The notes: generated from the letters alone by a model not told the origin. A stretch of DNA of 64,000 bases from Porphyrobacter sp. IPPAS B-1204 (GCA_003724185.1 RHGM01000001.1:1324001-1388000), one strand, 5' to 3'. Positions 28,502-39,045 are shown, counted from the first letter of the stretch. Translations and numbers: made by a program.

Positions 28502-29217
28502 CAGACCGCGCTTTCCGTGGCCGCGCGCGCGCCGCGGTCGATCCGTTCCACCAGCCCATCACGAAAGCGCACGATGGTCCTGGCAAAAGCGGCCATTTCC
28601 TCCTCGTGCGTGACCATCAGCACAGTGATGCCTTCGCCGTTGAGCCGGGTCAGCAGCTCCATGATCTCGACCGAGCGTTCGCTATCAAGGTTGCCGGTCG
28701 GCTCATCCGCCAGCAGCACGTCGGGCTGGGTGACCAGAGCGCGGGCGATGGCGACGCGCTGCTGCTGGCCGCCCGAAAGTTCTGCCGGGGTGTGATCGGC
28801 CCAGGGCACCAGCCCCACCTGATCGAGCGCCCGCATCGCCGCCTCGCGCCGCTGGCCCTTGCTCTCCCCGCGATAGAGCAGCGGCAGTTCCACATTCTCC
28901 AGCGCGGTGGTGCGCGCCAGCAGGTTGAAGCCCTGAAACACGAAGCCGAGGTACCGCCGCCGCAGCAGGCTGCGCTGGTCGCGGTCCAGCTTCTGCACTT
29001 CCACTCCGCGAAACCGGAACACGCCGCCCGTGGGCACATCAAGACAGCCGAGAATGTTCATCGTCGTCGATTTGCCCGACCCCGATGGCCCCATGATCGC
29101 CACGAACTCGCCGCGGTCGATTGCAAGGTCGACGCCTTTCAGCGCCTGAAACGCTGCTGGCCCGGTGCCGAAGGTCTTGGTGATACCCTTCAACTGGATC
29201 AGCGGTTCTCCCGTCAC
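28501..29217 (-). CDS. MacB-like ABC transporter ATP-binding protein
   Basis: [18 protein letters not shown] (Walker A), [33 protein letters not shown]. Confidence 0.97.
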
Positions 29218-30521
29218 TGCTCTGCCGCCTTGATGCCGGTGACAACCTTCATGCCGGGTTTCAGTGCCTTGGATGTCACCACGGTGCGCCGCCCGTCGCT
29301 GCGGCCGGTGACAACCTCGACCGCCTTGAGCGTGCCATCGGCCTGCAACACCTGCACCTGCTGGCGGCTGCCTTCGCCGATGGTGGCCTGCTGCTTCTGG
29401 TCTTCCAGCCCGATCTGCGGCTGGAAGACACCGCCGCCGCTTTCCTCCTCGGTATCAGCGCGGAACCGCAGCGCGGCGTTGGGCACCAGCATCGCGCTGC
29501 CGGTGTTCTGGGTGGCGATGGTGGCGGTGGCGGTCATGCCGGGGCGCAGCAGGCCATCGGGGTTCTTCACCACCAACCGCGCTTCGTAGCTGACCACCGA
29601 TCCGCTCGCCGCCGACGCCGCGCCTGCCGCCGCCTGCGTGGTGCTGCTCGACGCCAGATCGATCCGTTCAAGCGTCGCGGGGAAACGGCGGCCGGGATAG
29701 GCATCGACCGTGAAGGTCGCCTGCTGGCCCGCCTTGATCTGGCCCACGTCCGCCTCGTCCACCGAAACGCGCAGCTGCATCTGCGACAGATCCTCGGCGA
29801 TCACGAACAGGGTGACGGTGTTGAAGGCGGCAACCACGGTCTGGCCCGGCTCGATCCGCCGGGCGAGCACGACGCCGGTAACCGGCGCGCGGATCACCGC
29901 GCGGGTGCGGGTGGTGAGAACACCATTCAGCGACGCCTGCGCCGCCTGGATGTTGGCCCGCGCCGATGCCACGGCGGCACGATCCCGCGCCACGGCGGCC
30001 TCTGCGCGTTCAACCTCGATCTGCGAAGGCACCCGCCCGCCCGAAAGGCGGCGCACCTCCTCAAGCCGGGCGAGCTGCACCTGATCGATTTCGATGGTCG
30101 CCTGCGCCTGCGCCAGCGCGGCGCGGGCCGCGTTGAGATTGGCGCGCGACTGGGCGATCTGCTGGTCGATGATCTCGGTGTTGATCACCGCGATCACCTG
30201 CCCCTTGGTCACGCGGTCGTTCACATCGACCAGCACCGAATCGACCGGACCGGTGACTTCCGCGCCGACCTCGACCTGATTGGTCGGGCGCAGGTTGCCG
30301 GTGGCCGTCACCGACAGGGACAGCGATTCCTGGACAACCGCCTCGGTAATGTAATCGGGCGGCGGCGGCTCGGCTGTGCATCGGGCGATGGCGAGGATCA
30401 GCAGCACCACCCCGATACCGGGCAGCCAGAATTTCATCGTGCGCCGCCAGCGCGGCACCGGCTTGGTGCCGAGGAATTCGTCGACGCTGGGCCCATCGGC
30501 AGGGTTGGTTGTATCGTTCAC
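29214..30521 (-). CDS. MacA-like periplasmic adaptor (HlyD/RND family)
   Basis: LSLSVTATGNLRPTNQVEVGAEVTGPVDSVLVDVNDRVTKGQVIAVINT..., RAPVTGVVLARRIEPGQTV. Confidence 0.94.
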   Translation of the reverse strand: MNDTTNPADGPSVDEFLGTKPVPRWRRTMKFWLPGIGVVLLILAIARCTAEPPPPDYITEAVVQESLSLSVTATGNLRPTNQVEVGAEVTGPVDSVLVDVNDRVTKGQVIAVINTEIIDQQIAQSRANLNAARAALAQAQATIEIDQVQLARLEEVRRLSGGRVPSQIEVERAEAAVARDRAAVASARANIQAAQASLNGVLTTRTRAVIRAPVTGVVLARRIEPGQTVVAAFNTVTLFVIAEDLSQMQLRVSVDEADVGQIKAGQQATFTVDAYPGRRFPATLERIDLASSSTTQAAAGAASAASGSVVSYEARLVVKNPDGLLRPGMTATATIATQNTGSAMLVPNAALRFRADTEEESGGGVFQPQIGLEDQKQQATIGEGSRQQVQVLQADGTLKAVEVVTGRSDGRRTVVTSKALKPGMKVVTGIKAAEQ

Positions 30522-31960
30522 TTGGGTAGCCCCTCTGCCGCCAGTTCATTCAGCCCTGCGCCTTCCGGCACAGACCATCCCCCGCCCAGCGCACGCGCCA
30601 GACTGATATAGGCCAGCGCCCGCGCCGCCTCGGCACTGACGAGCGCGTTGCGCGCGCCCAGCAGCTGGCTTTCGGTCACCAGCAAGGTCTGGAAATCGAT
30701 CAGCCCGGCCTGATACTGGCTGCGGGCGAGGATGGCGGCGTTCTGCGCCCCGTCGCTCGCTTCGGTAAGGGCCGTGACCCGCGCACCGCTGGTTTCGAGA
30801 TCGACTGCGGAACTTTCGACCTCTTCAAGCGCGGTCAGGATGCTCTGCCGCCAATCGGCGAGCGAGCCATCGGCGATGGCCTCGGCCCCCTCGATCTGGC
30901 CGCGTGCGCGGCCGCCATCGAAGATCAGCTGGGTGAGGCTGGCAAAAACATTGCCGCTGATGATGTCGAACAGGCTGCCGACATTGGTGGCGCTGGAGCC
31001 GATGGTGCCGCTGAGGCGCGCCAGCGGGTAAAGCTGGGCGCGGGCCACGCCGACGCGGTCCAGATCGGCGGCCAGCCGTGCTTCGGCGGCGCTCACATCA
31101 GGGCGGCGGCGCAGCATGTCGGCAGGGGCGGACAGCGCCACGTTCTCCGGCGGCGCGGGGACAGCGCGGGGAGCCTCGGTCAGGGCGAGATAAACCCGGC
31201 CCGGCGGCTCACCGATCAGGGTCGAAATCGCGTTGGCGACCGCCACCAGATTGCTTTCGAGCTGCGGGATCGAAGCTGCCGTCTGTGCGCGCTGGGTGCG
31301 GGCCTGCTCGACATCGAGGCTGTCAACCAGCCCCGCCTGATTGCGCCAGCGTGCAATCTGGAGATTGTCGTCCTGGTTGGTGAGGGTATCCCGCGCAATC
31401 GCCAGCTGGGCGGCCAGCGACCGGGCGGTTACCGTCTGGCTCGCCACCTGCGCCACGATCACCCGCTCCAGATCGCCCAGTGAATACCCCGCAGCGCGCA
31501 GATCGCCGCGTGCGGCATCGACCGACGCATCGATCCGGCCGAACAGATCGGCCTCCCACGCGATATCCGCGCCGACCGAGAGCAGCACGTCATCGCTGGC
31601 GAAATCGCCGACATCGCGGCTGGCCCCGCCGCTGCCATTGATGGTCGGCACCCGTGCGGCGCGGGCCTGCCTGAGACCCGCACGGGCGGCGCGCAGCCGG
31701 GCGGCGGCCTGCGCCAGATCAAGGTTGCCGGTTTGCGCCCGGGCGACGAATTCCTCGACCAGCGGGTCGTTCAGCATCACCCAGTAGCGATCGAGCGCGA
31801 TGTCGGCGCCCTCCGGCTCGGCCAGCACCCAGGACGCGGGAATGGCCTGCGCGCTCGCCATAGCGGGCGGATTGTCACGTGGAACAGCGCATCCTGACAG
31901 CGCCAGCGCGGCAAGGCAGGCGGCGATGCCCGCGGGCCGGCTGCGACAGCCGGTTGCCAC
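30518..31960 (-). CDS. NodT/TolC-type outer-membrane efflux lipoprotein
   Basis: Lipobox LSGCAV; RRRPDVSAAEARLAADLDRVGVARAQLYPLARLSGTIG. Confidence 0.94.
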   Translation of the reverse strand: MATGCRSRPAGIAACLAALALSGCAVPRDNPPAMASAQAIPASWVLAEPEGADIALDRYWVMLNDPLVEEFVARAQTGNLDLAQAAARLRAARAGLRQARAARVPTINGSGGASRDVGDFASDDVLLSVGADIAWEADLFGRIDASVDAARGDLRAAGYSLGDLERVIVAQVASQTVTARSLAAQLAIARDTLTNQDDNLQIARWRNQAGLVDSLDVEQARTQRAQTAASIPQLESNLVAVANAISTLIGEPPGRVYLALTEAPRAVPAPPENVALSAPADMLRRRPDVSAAEARLAADLDRVGVARAQLYPLARLSGTIGSSATNVGSLFDIISGNVFASLTQLIFDGGRARGQIEGAEAIADGSLADWRQSILTALEEVESSAVDLETSGARVTALTEASDGAQNAAILARSQYQAGLIDFQTLLVTESQLLGARNALVSAEAARALAYISLARALGGGWSVPEGAGLNELAAEGLPK

Positions 31961-32200
31961 TAACGGTTGTCCTGCTGGTGAACGTGAAACAAGATGTGCG
32001 CCCCCTTGTTATATCTGAATTGTCAGCCTCGCCCAGACCGGGCGCAGCTGCAACAAAATGTCGCAAAACCCGACATTAAGCTTATCGCATTGCTATCAGG
32101 CGCCCCTTGCGGGCACAACGCCGTTTCGTCGGACAGGCGGCATCGCTCATCGAACGGGATCGCAGGGCGAGCAACATTCGTCGATGGGGCAAACGGGCGC

Positions 32201-32236
32201 CCTCACCCGATGCGGTGTTCACCCTTGATCCACCGC
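32201..32236 (-). repeat. Duplicate of glpX 3' terminus (copy A, intergenic)
   Basis: 36 bp identical to 32300-32335 except one base; encodes RWIKGEHRIG-stop on the - strand. Confidence 0.85.
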
Positions 32237-32301
32237 ATGTCCTTGTCGTCAGGGTGCGGAGGACCGCTGCGCATGGGGCGGCGGCAGTTTTGCTCAACGC
32301 C

Positions 32302-33318
32302 TCACCCGATGCGGTGTTCGCCCTTGATCCACCGCACCGTTCCGGAACTGGCCCGCATCACCACGCTTTCGGTGGTGAGGATCACCTCGCCCGTGGGCTT
32401 GCGGCGGCGCTTGACCCCGCCCAGCAGCGAACCGTCGGTCACGCCGGTCGCGGCAAAGATGCAGTCACCCTTGGCGAGGTCTTCCAGCTTGTAGATGCGG
32501 TTCAAATCCTCGATCCCCCACTTGCGTGCGCGGGATTTCTCGTCCTCGTTGCGGAACACCAGCCGGCCGTTGAACTGCCCGCCGACGCAGCGCAGCGCGG
32601 CTGCCGCCAGCACGCCTTCAGGCGCGCCGCCCTGGCCCATGTACATGTCGATCGTGGTTTCCTCGTCGGTCACCGCGATCACGCCGGCCACGTCGCCATC
32701 GCCGATCAGCACAACGCCGCAGCCCAGCTCGCGCAGTTCGGCGATCAGCTCGGCATGGCGCGGGCGATCAAGCACGCAAACGTTGATGTCGGACGGCTTC
32801 ACGCCCTTGGCATTCGCCACGGCGCGGACATTGTCGGAAGGGCTTTTGGCAAGGTCGATGATCCCTTCGGGGTATCCGGGGCCGACCGCCAGCTTGTCCA
32901 TGTAAACATCGGGCGCATTGAGCAGGCAGCCCTCTTCCGCCGCCGCCAGCACGGCGAGCGCGTTGGGCCCGGCCTTGGCGGTGATGGTGGTGCCTTCCAG
33001 CGGATCCAGCGCGATGTCGATCTTGGGGCCTTTGCCCATGCCGACCTTTTCGCCGATGAACAGCATCGGGGCTTCGTCCCGCTCGCCTTCGCCGATCACC
33101 ACGGTGCCGTCCATGTACAGCGTGTCGAAGGCCTTGCGCATGGCGGCAACCGCGGCCGCATCAGCGGCCTTTTCATCCCCGCGCCCGACCAGCTGCGCCG
33201 CGGCAATCGCGGCGGCTTCGGTGACGCGCACCATTTCCAGCACCAGCACGCGCTGGATGGCGTTGTCACCGGCGGCTTGCGAGCTTGCGGCGAGGTCGGT
33301 ATCGGTCGGGGAGTTCAT
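32302..33318 (-). CDS. glpX: class II fructose-1,6-bisphosphatase
   Basis: VLEMVRVTEAAAIAAAQLVGRGDEKAADAAAVAAMR...IGEGERDEAPMLFIGEKVG...DPLEGTTITAKAGPNALAVLA. Confidence 0.96.
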   Translation of the reverse strand: MNSPTDTDLAASSQAAGDNAIQRVLVLEMVRVTEAAAIAAAQLVGRGDEKAADAAAVAAMRKAFDTLYMDGTVVIGEGERDEAPMLFIGEKVGMGKGPKIDIALDPLEGTTITAKAGPNALAVLAAAEEGCLLNAPDVYMDKLAVGPGYPEGIIDLAKSPSDNVRAVANAKGVKPSDINVCVLDRPRHAELIAELRELGCGVVLIGDGDVAGVIAVTDEETTIDMYMGQGGAPEGVLAAAALRCVGGQFNGRLVFRNEDEKSRARKWGIEDLNRIYKLEDLAKGDCIFAATGVTDGSLLGGVKRRRKPTGEVILTTESVVMRASSGTVRWIKGEHRIG

Positions 33319-33383
33319 GTGCAATTCAGCCCTTCTTCGCTTTGGTTGCGGCCCAGCCATGGATCACGCGTGCGCTTAAGCGG

Positions 33384-34034
33384 ATGGAGACGGGTTTGTC
33401 GAGCAATGCAACGTCTGCCACATCACCTTTCCGCCTCGGCCTGCCGGCTTTGGTGTCCGCTTTGGCCGTGATGGCTGCGCCTCTGGCCGCGCAGGATGAC
33501 ACCGCCGCGACTCCCCCGCCTGCCGCAGAGCCGACCGCAGCGCCCGCCCCGCCGACAGACGTCCCCCCTCGCCCGCGCATCAACCTGATGGTCACCGTGC
33601 CCACGGGCGAGGTCAATCAGGCGCAATTGCAGGAATGCCGCGATGATGCCGATGCAGGCACGATCAGCGGCGAAATCGTGGTGTGCCGCGAAGTGGGCAG
33701 TGACGGCACCGGCCTGACCGGCAACCGCGAAGAAACGCAGAAACGTTACGCGCAGGAGACGATGCTGAAAGGTGCCCCGCGCGCGCCTGAGGCTTTCGGC
33801 ATCCCCGATAATGGCAAGGGCATCGGCTTTGGCGGTGTACCGCCCCCGGCGCTGATGATCGACGTGGGCGCGCTGCCGCAGGCGCCTGCGGGCTCCGACG
33901 CGGACCGCATCGCCCGCGGCCTGCCGCCGCTGAGCGAGGACCGCGAACTGACCGAGGAAGAGGAAAAGGCCCGCCGCGAAGCCGCCGGGATAAAGACAAA
34001 GGTGCCGCCGCGCCCGAAGAAGAAGGGCGGCTGA
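33384..34034 (+). CDS. hypothetical protein, Pro-rich, signal peptide; paralogue of next ORF
   Basis: QLQECRDDADAGTISGEIVVCREVG...KRYAQET...PPALMIDVGALPQAPAGSDADRIARGLPPL shared with 34046-34756. Confidence 0.7.
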   Translation: METGLSSNATSATSPFRLGLPALVSALAVMAAPLAAQDDTAATPPPAAEPTAAPAPPTDVPPRPRINLMVTVPTGEVNQAQLQECRDDADAGTISGEIVVCREVGSDGTGLTGNREETQKRYAQETMLKGAPRAPEAFGIPDNGKGIGFGGVPPPALMIDVGALPQAPAGSDADRIARGLPPLSEDRELTEEEEKARREAAGIKTKVPPRPKKKGG

Positions 34035-34045
34035 CGCGCAGCATC

Positions 34046-34756
34046 GTGCCCGGGTCGCTCCTCACCATTGGTTCCGCTGCCCTGCTGCTGATGGCGGCCG
34101 GCCAGCCTCAGCCCCGGTTACGGCCTCCGTTCGATCCGCCGCCTTCGCCCCCGCAATCCGCCACCCGGCTTCCCGAGCGACCGCCTGTCGTCGTTCAGCC
34201 CTTGCCGGAGCGAGTGCCGATCGACCTTGGCCCTGATGCGCCCGGCAGCAGCCCGCCCCAGAAGATCGATCTTCTGGTGGAACAGGAGCAGGCCGCCGCG
34301 CGCCGGGCGGAACAGTTCAGGGAATGCGAGGAGGCGCGCCAAGCCGGGATGATCGCGGGCGAGATCCTTGTCTGCCGCGAGCTCGAACTCGACGAAAGCC
34401 AGCTCTACAGCGGCAGCCGTGCGGCATGGCTGAAGGACTATGCGGAGCGCACCAAGGGGCCGAGCACGCCTGATGTCGATAACAGCGGCCTGCCGCCCGG
34501 CATGTTCGGGGCGACGATCACCATCGTCGGCTGCTTCATCCCGCCTTGCCCCAAAGACCCTGCACTGATGATCGACCTCGAAGCCATCGAGACCCCGCCC
34601 GCAGGTTCGGACGCGGACCGGGTGGCCAAGGGCCTTGCTCCGCTGGAAGGGGACAATGCGCCCCTGTCAGACGAATCCCGCCGCCGGGTCGAAGCGGAGA
34701 TGGGGCTGGGGTTGCCGCCCGCAGAGCAGCCTGCGCCGGAAACGCCCGAAGACTAA
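34046..34756 (+). CDS. hypothetical protein, paralogue of previous ORF
   Basis: QFRECEEARQAGMIAGEILVCRELELD...LKDYAERT...DPALMIDLEAIETPPAGSDADRVAKGLAPL. Confidence 0.7.
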   Translation: MPGSLLTIGSAALLLMAAGQPQPRLRPPFDPPPSPPQSATRLPERPPVVVQPLPERVPIDLGPDAPGSSPPQKIDLLVEQEQAAARRAEQFRECEEARQAGMIAGEILVCRELELDESQLYSGSRAAWLKDYAERTKGPSTPDVDNSGLPPGMFGATITIVGCFIPPCPKDPALMIDLEAIETPPAGSDADRVAKGLAPLEGDNAPLSDESRRRVEAEMGLGLPPAEQPAPETPED

Positions 34757-36084
34757 AGCGGCAGGATCGGCAGCACCAGCGGATCGCCCGAAAGGCTGTC
34801 CGATCCTTCGAGCAGCGCGAGCGCCTTGGCGACGCACTTCTCCGGGCCTTCATGCGTGACCATCGCCACCATCACCTCGCCCCCGCTCTGCGAACGGCCC
34901 TGCTGGATCAGGCTTTCGATGGAAACGTCCCCGTCGCGCAGCGCAGCCGTGAGTTCGGCGAGCACGCCGGGACGGTCCTTGACCATGAAGCGGATATAGG
35001 TGCGTTCGGTGCGGTGACCGGGTTCGGCAGGCGGCAGCGCGACCAGCTGGCTGCTGGGGATCGAGAAGGGCGCACCCACCTCGTCGCGGGCAATGTCGAT
35101 GAGATCGGCGGCCACCGCGCTGGCCGTGGGCCCGTCGCCCGCGCCCGCGCCCTGAAACAGCAGGCGGCCGGAAAAATTGCCCTCTGCGACCACGGCGTTG
35201 GTTGCACCATCGACCGCGCTCAGCGGGTGGCCCTTGGCGACGAGGCAGGGGCGCACGCGCTGGAGCAGGCGCGGGCCATCGGGGGTGTCCTCAACATCGG
35301 CCTCACCGATCAGGCGGATCACGAAGCCCAGCGCATCGGCCTGCGCAATATCGGCGGCGCGGACCTGGGTGATGCCATTGACCCTGACGCCCGCGAAATC
35401 GACCCGCGTGCCGAACCCGATCGCGGCAAGGATCGCCAGCTTGTGCGCGGCGTCCACGCCCTCGATATCGAAGGCGGGGTCAGCCTCGGCAAAGCCCAGC
35501 CGCTGCGCCTCGGCCAGCACCACGGCGAAATCCGCCCCGGTCGCTTCCATTTCCGAGAGGATGTAATTGCAGGTGCCGTTGAGGATGCCGTAAACCTTGG
35601 TCAACGCGTTGGCCGACGTGCCTTCGCGCAGGCCCTTGATCACCGGGATACCGCCGCCGACGGCTGCTTCGAACTTCAGCGCGGCGTTGTGCCCTTCGGC
35701 GAGCTCGGCCAGCTCCAGCCCGTGATGCGCCACCATCGCCTTGTTGGCGGTGACGAGGCCCTTGCCTGCGGACAGCGCAGCGCGGGACAGGGCCAGCGCC
35801 GGGCCGTCCGATCCGCCGACCAGTTCGACCACCACATCCACATCATCGCGCCGGGCCAGCGCGGTCATGTCATCTTCCCATGCAAAGCGGGCGATATCGA
35901 CGCCGCGATCCTTGCCGCGGTCCCGCGCAGACACGGCGACCACCTCGATCGGGCGGCCTGCACGGGCGGCGATCAGCTTGGCATTGGTATCGAGCAGCCG
36001 GATCACGCCCGCCCCGACGGTGCCGAGCCCGGCGATAGCGATACGCAGCGGTTGCGGTGCAGTGTCGGTCAAACGGGCCTCCAT
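34753..36084 (-). CDS. hom: homoserine dehydrogenase
   Basis: LRIAIAGLGTVGAGVIRLL...VVELVGGSDGPALALSRAALSAGKGLVTANKAMVAHHG...GGGIPVIKGLREG...GILNGTCNYILSEM; C-terminal ACT domain. Confidence 0.97.
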   Translation of the reverse strand: MEARLTDTAPQPLRIAIAGLGTVGAGVIRLLDTNAKLIAARAGRPIEVVAVSARDRGKDRGVDIARFAWEDDMTALARRDDVDVVVELVGGSDGPALALSRAALSAGKGLVTANKAMVAHHGLELAELAEGHNAALKFEAAVGGGIPVIKGLREGTSANALTKVYGILNGTCNYILSEMEATGADFAVVLAEAQRLGFAEADPAFDIEGVDAAHKLAILAAIGFGTRVDFAGVRVNGITQVRAADIAQADALGFVIRLIGEADVEDTPDGPRLLQRVRPCLVAKGHPLSAVDGATNAVVAEGNFSGRLLFQGAGAGDGPTASAVAADLIDIARDEVGAPFSIPSSQLVALPPAEPGHRTERTYIRFMVKDRPGVLAELTAALRDGDVSIESLIQQGRSQSGGEVMVAMVTHEGPEKCVAKALALLEGSDSLSGDPLVLPILPL

Positions 36085-36137
36085 GAACAATCGGAGACGC
36101 CGCTTAACCGTGCTGGGCGCGGGGTCAAGCGCGGGCT

Positions 36138-37007
36138 TCAGCCAGTGGTGATACGCCGCTCGCACGGGCCGAGCGCCTCGCGCACGAAGGCATAGTCGCT
36201 CGCAGCCAGCCGCCGTGCCTCGGGCTCGCGCGCCAGATTGGCGCTGCTTGGCAGCTGGGCGGGCAGCGAACAGGCGAGGCGATACCAGCGCAGGGTTTCA
36301 GGCGCAGGCGGCCGGGCCGCCGAATCGATGATCTCGCCCCACGAAACGCCCCACTGCGGACGCTGGCCGGGGCGGCGCAGGACGGTGAGCGACACGGGCG
36401 AACGGTTTTCGGTTGCGAGGAAAACCTGCGTCTCCGATTCGCCCGTCAAGGCGCCCTGCACCGCCAGCGCGTCGGAGATGCCGGTGATGCGCGGCGGAAC
36501 TGTGCCGGGCGCGGCGTAAAGTTCTGTCAGGATCGGGCGCAGGCGGGTTTCGATGTCGGGTGAGTAAGCCAGATGCGCGCCCGGTGCGATCAACTGCACC
36601 TCACCCGCGCGGCCCGGCACGGTGCGGGCAAACAACAGGAATTCGCGGTTCTTGAGCTTGGGCACCTTGCCCCTCGCGTCCAGCGGCACGTCCACCAGAT
36701 AGGCTAGAGTTCCGCCCACCGTGCCGCGCCCGGCGATCAGCGCCACCGTGTTCGCCTGGATATAAAGTCTCGCGAATCCCGGTGCGAGGCCCGGTGCGCG
36801 ATCGGGCTTGATGGTCGTCTGGCGGCGAATCTGTGCCCGGATCACCAGCTCTGCTGCGTCCGAAAGGGTGGCAAGATCGGCATAGGTCGGCCCGTCGTTG
36901 GCAACGATTGCAGCAGGCATAGGAGCCTGCGCAAGGCCTGCAACCGGCACCAGCGCCAGCCCGCCCAGCGCCATGATCGAAACCTTCAGGGGATTGAAAA
37001 ACGGCAT
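36138..37007 (-). CDS. hypothetical exported protein
   Basis: 289-aa ORF with signal peptide; ADLATLSDAAELVIRAQIRRQTTI... No family recognised. Confidence 0.6.
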   Translation of the reverse strand: MPFFNPLKVSIMALGGLALVPVAGLAQAPMPAAIVANDGPTYADLATLSDAAELVIRAQIRRQTTIKPDRAPGLAPGFARLYIQANTVALIAGRGTVGGTLAYLVDVPLDARGKVPKLKNREFLLFARTVPGRAGEVQLIAPGAHLAYSPDIETRLRPILTELYAAPGTVPPRITGISDALAVQGALTGESETQVFLATENRSPVSLTVLRRPGQRPQWGVSWGEIIDSAARPPAPETLRWYRLACSLPAQLPSSANLAREPEARRLAASDYAFVREALGPCERRITTG

Positions 37008-37401
37008 TAATTCACCTTTAACTTATCGCTTCCCGGCACGCCCGGATGCGAGCGTTACCTTGCGATAATAGCAAGGCTTATTGCACATGGCTCGCAGTGA
37101 ATTGCCGCTGAACCGCAAAAGGGTTTGATCGGCTAGGGGTTGCCCGTTAAAGCCCGACAGGCTGATTGCGCGGGACTGGGGACATTACCGCGGGAACAGT
37201 TCAGGTTGCAGGCTGGGTTGTTTTGCTCAGAATGTACCAGCCGGGGAAGGTTTCGGGCCATGCGTATTGCGCTGGCCCGTATTTCTTGTCCCGGCGTGGG
37301 AGGACCGAAATGACCGGGATCCGCCAACCTGCCGTAATGGCCGGGGGGTGGGGAGTTTGCCGATCCTCGTGATCGGCTAGTATTTGGAGAGAAAGCGCTG
37401 G

Positions 37402-38085
37402 ATGTCCTACGCTAGCCAACAACAAGGATTGACCGGCCCCAAGCTTGTCGCATTGATCATCGCGCTTGCGATCGTCGGTAGCGTCGGGGCGGGTATGGTC
37501 ATCTTTCTTGCCGTCGACGCCGTCAAGGAGGCGATCGAACGGGTCACCACCGTAGAAGTCAAGGAAGAGGAGCCGCCGCCAGAGGAGGAAGAGCCGCCGC
37601 CACCGCCGGAAGATAGCCCTGAGCCGGTCTCGCCTCCGCCGCCCAACGCGCCGGAATCGCTGATCGAAATGCCGCGGGAATCGCCGATCCAGACCTCGCA
37701 GCGCGAAACGCCTCAGGAGGTGATCCGCAAGCCCGACGTGGTGCAGGAACCGGTCAAGGTTGGTGAGCCCGTCAAGGCAGAGCCGTCCAAGGCACGCGGA
37801 GTTCAGCCGAAGAACCAGCGTCGCTGGGCCGCCCGGATCCAGGATAACTACCCGCGCCGTGCTGCGCAGGAAGAAATCGAAGGCACCGTGGGCGTGCGTG
37901 TGACTGTTACGGCTGACGGCAAGGCCACCGGCTGTTCGGTGACCAAGTCGAGCGGTTCGAACATCCTCGACGACGCAGCGTGCAAGGATCTGGAACGCTA
38001 TGGCCAGTTCGAACCCGCTTTGAACGACGCAGGCAACCCGATCAGCGCCAGCTGGTCCACCCGCATTACCTACAAGCTGAACTGA
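37402..38085 (+). CDS. tonB: TonB family energy transducer
   Basis: N-terminal TM, Pro/Glu-rich linker, C-terminal RRWAARIQDNYPRRAAQEEIEGTVGVRVTVTADGKATGCSVTKSSGSNILDDAACKDLERYGQFEPA. Confidence 0.93.
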   Translation: MSYASQQQGLTGPKLVALIIALAIVGSVGAGMVIFLAVDAVKEAIERVTTVEVKEEEPPPEEEEPPPPPEDSPEPVSPPPPNAPESLIEMPRESPIQTSQRETPQEVIRKPDVVQEPVKVGEPVKAEPSKARGVQPKNQRRWAARIQDNYPRRAAQEEIEGTVGVRVTVTADGKATGCSVTKSSGSNILDDAACKDLERYGQFEPALNDAGNPISASWSTRITYKLN

Positions 38086-38145
38086 TCAATCCGGCAGGCG
38101 GCCGTGCCGCCTTCCACGGGACAACTTTTCAAAAGGACTTTCGCA

Positions 38146-38919
38146 ATGAACCTCTACCTTCTCGCAGCCGGTGCCGCTGACGCAGCGCCCGAAAACAAGT
38201 TCGGCTTCGTCGAAGCCATGAAGGAAGGCGGCCCCGTCGCCTGGTCGATCCTCGCGATCATGGTCATCATGTCGGTTGGCTCGTTCTACATCATGTTCAC
38301 CAAGCTGTTCGAACAGAACAAGGTGATGAAGCAGTACAACAACGTGACCAACCAGTTCTGGCGTGCGGGCAGCCTCAAGGAAGGCGCGACCAAGCTCGAC
38401 AAGGACAGCCCGTGGCGCCAGCTTGCTGACGACGCTGTCAAGGCCCAGGAAGATCACGGCAAGATGACCGACAGCCTCGAATCGCATGATTACATGCACG
38501 GCACGCTGCAGCGTTCGGAAGATTCGATCAACGCGGTGCTCTCGGGCGGCCTGTCGTTCCTCGCCACCGTTGGTGCGACCGCGCCGTTCGTTGGTCTGCT
38601 CGGCACCGTGATCGGGATCTACCGCGCGCTGATCAACATCGGCATCGCCGGTTCGGCTTCGATCGACAAGGTCGCCGGCCCCGTCGGTGAGGCGCTGATC
38701 ATGACCGCCATCGGTCTGCTCGTCGCTGTGCCTGCGGTGTTCGCGTTCAACTGGCTGCAGGCGCGCAACCGCAAGATCGCCGCGATGCTCAATGGCTTCT
38801 CGACCGATCTGCTCGCCTACATGAACTCGAACGGCGCGGTGAAGCCGGCGGTAACTGCGGCTTCGGCTGCGGCCAAGCCCGCTGCCAAGCCGGCTGCTGC
38901 TCCGGCCCCGAAGGCCTGA
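38146..38919 (+). CDS. exbB: MotA/TolQ/ExbB proton channel family protein
   Basis: GGLSFLATVGATAPFVGLLGTVIGIYRALINIGIAGSASIDKVAGPVGEALIMTAIGLLVAVPAVFAFNWL. Confidence 0.95.
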   Translation: MNLYLLAAGAADAAPENKFGFVEAMKEGGPVAWSILAIMVIMSVGSFYIMFTKLFEQNKVMKQYNNVTNQFWRAGSLKEGATKLDKDSPWRQLADDAVKAQEDHGKMTDSLESHDYMHGTLQRSEDSINAVLSGGLSFLATVGATAPFVGLLGTVIGIYRALINIGIAGSASIDKVAGPVGEALIMTAIGLLVAVPAVFAFNWLQARNRKIAAMLNGFSTDLLAYMNSNGAVKPAVTAASAAAKPAAKPAAAPAPKA

Positions 38920-39045
38920 TCGTCATTGCCGCATGATGGCGGGATCGGGTCTGCCCGGTCCCGCCGCTGCCCGGCCAGCCACCTCAGCGGCGGCGAAACC
39001 GGGCAGGCAGTTCAAGTCAAAGTTTTGACAGGCTAGGAATTCACA

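Noticed and set aside
31871-31992. Two further parS-like strings (attgtcacgtggaaca at 31871; tggtgaacgtgaaaca near 31977)
   Set aside because: Each matches only about 13/16 positions of the parS consensus, and one lies in the coding region of the TolC-like gene; too degenerate to call.
37020-37400. Intergenic region upstream of tonB considered as a riboswitch or sRNA candidate
   Set aside because: No recognisable riboswitch core or strong dyad found by eye; would need covariance-model search.
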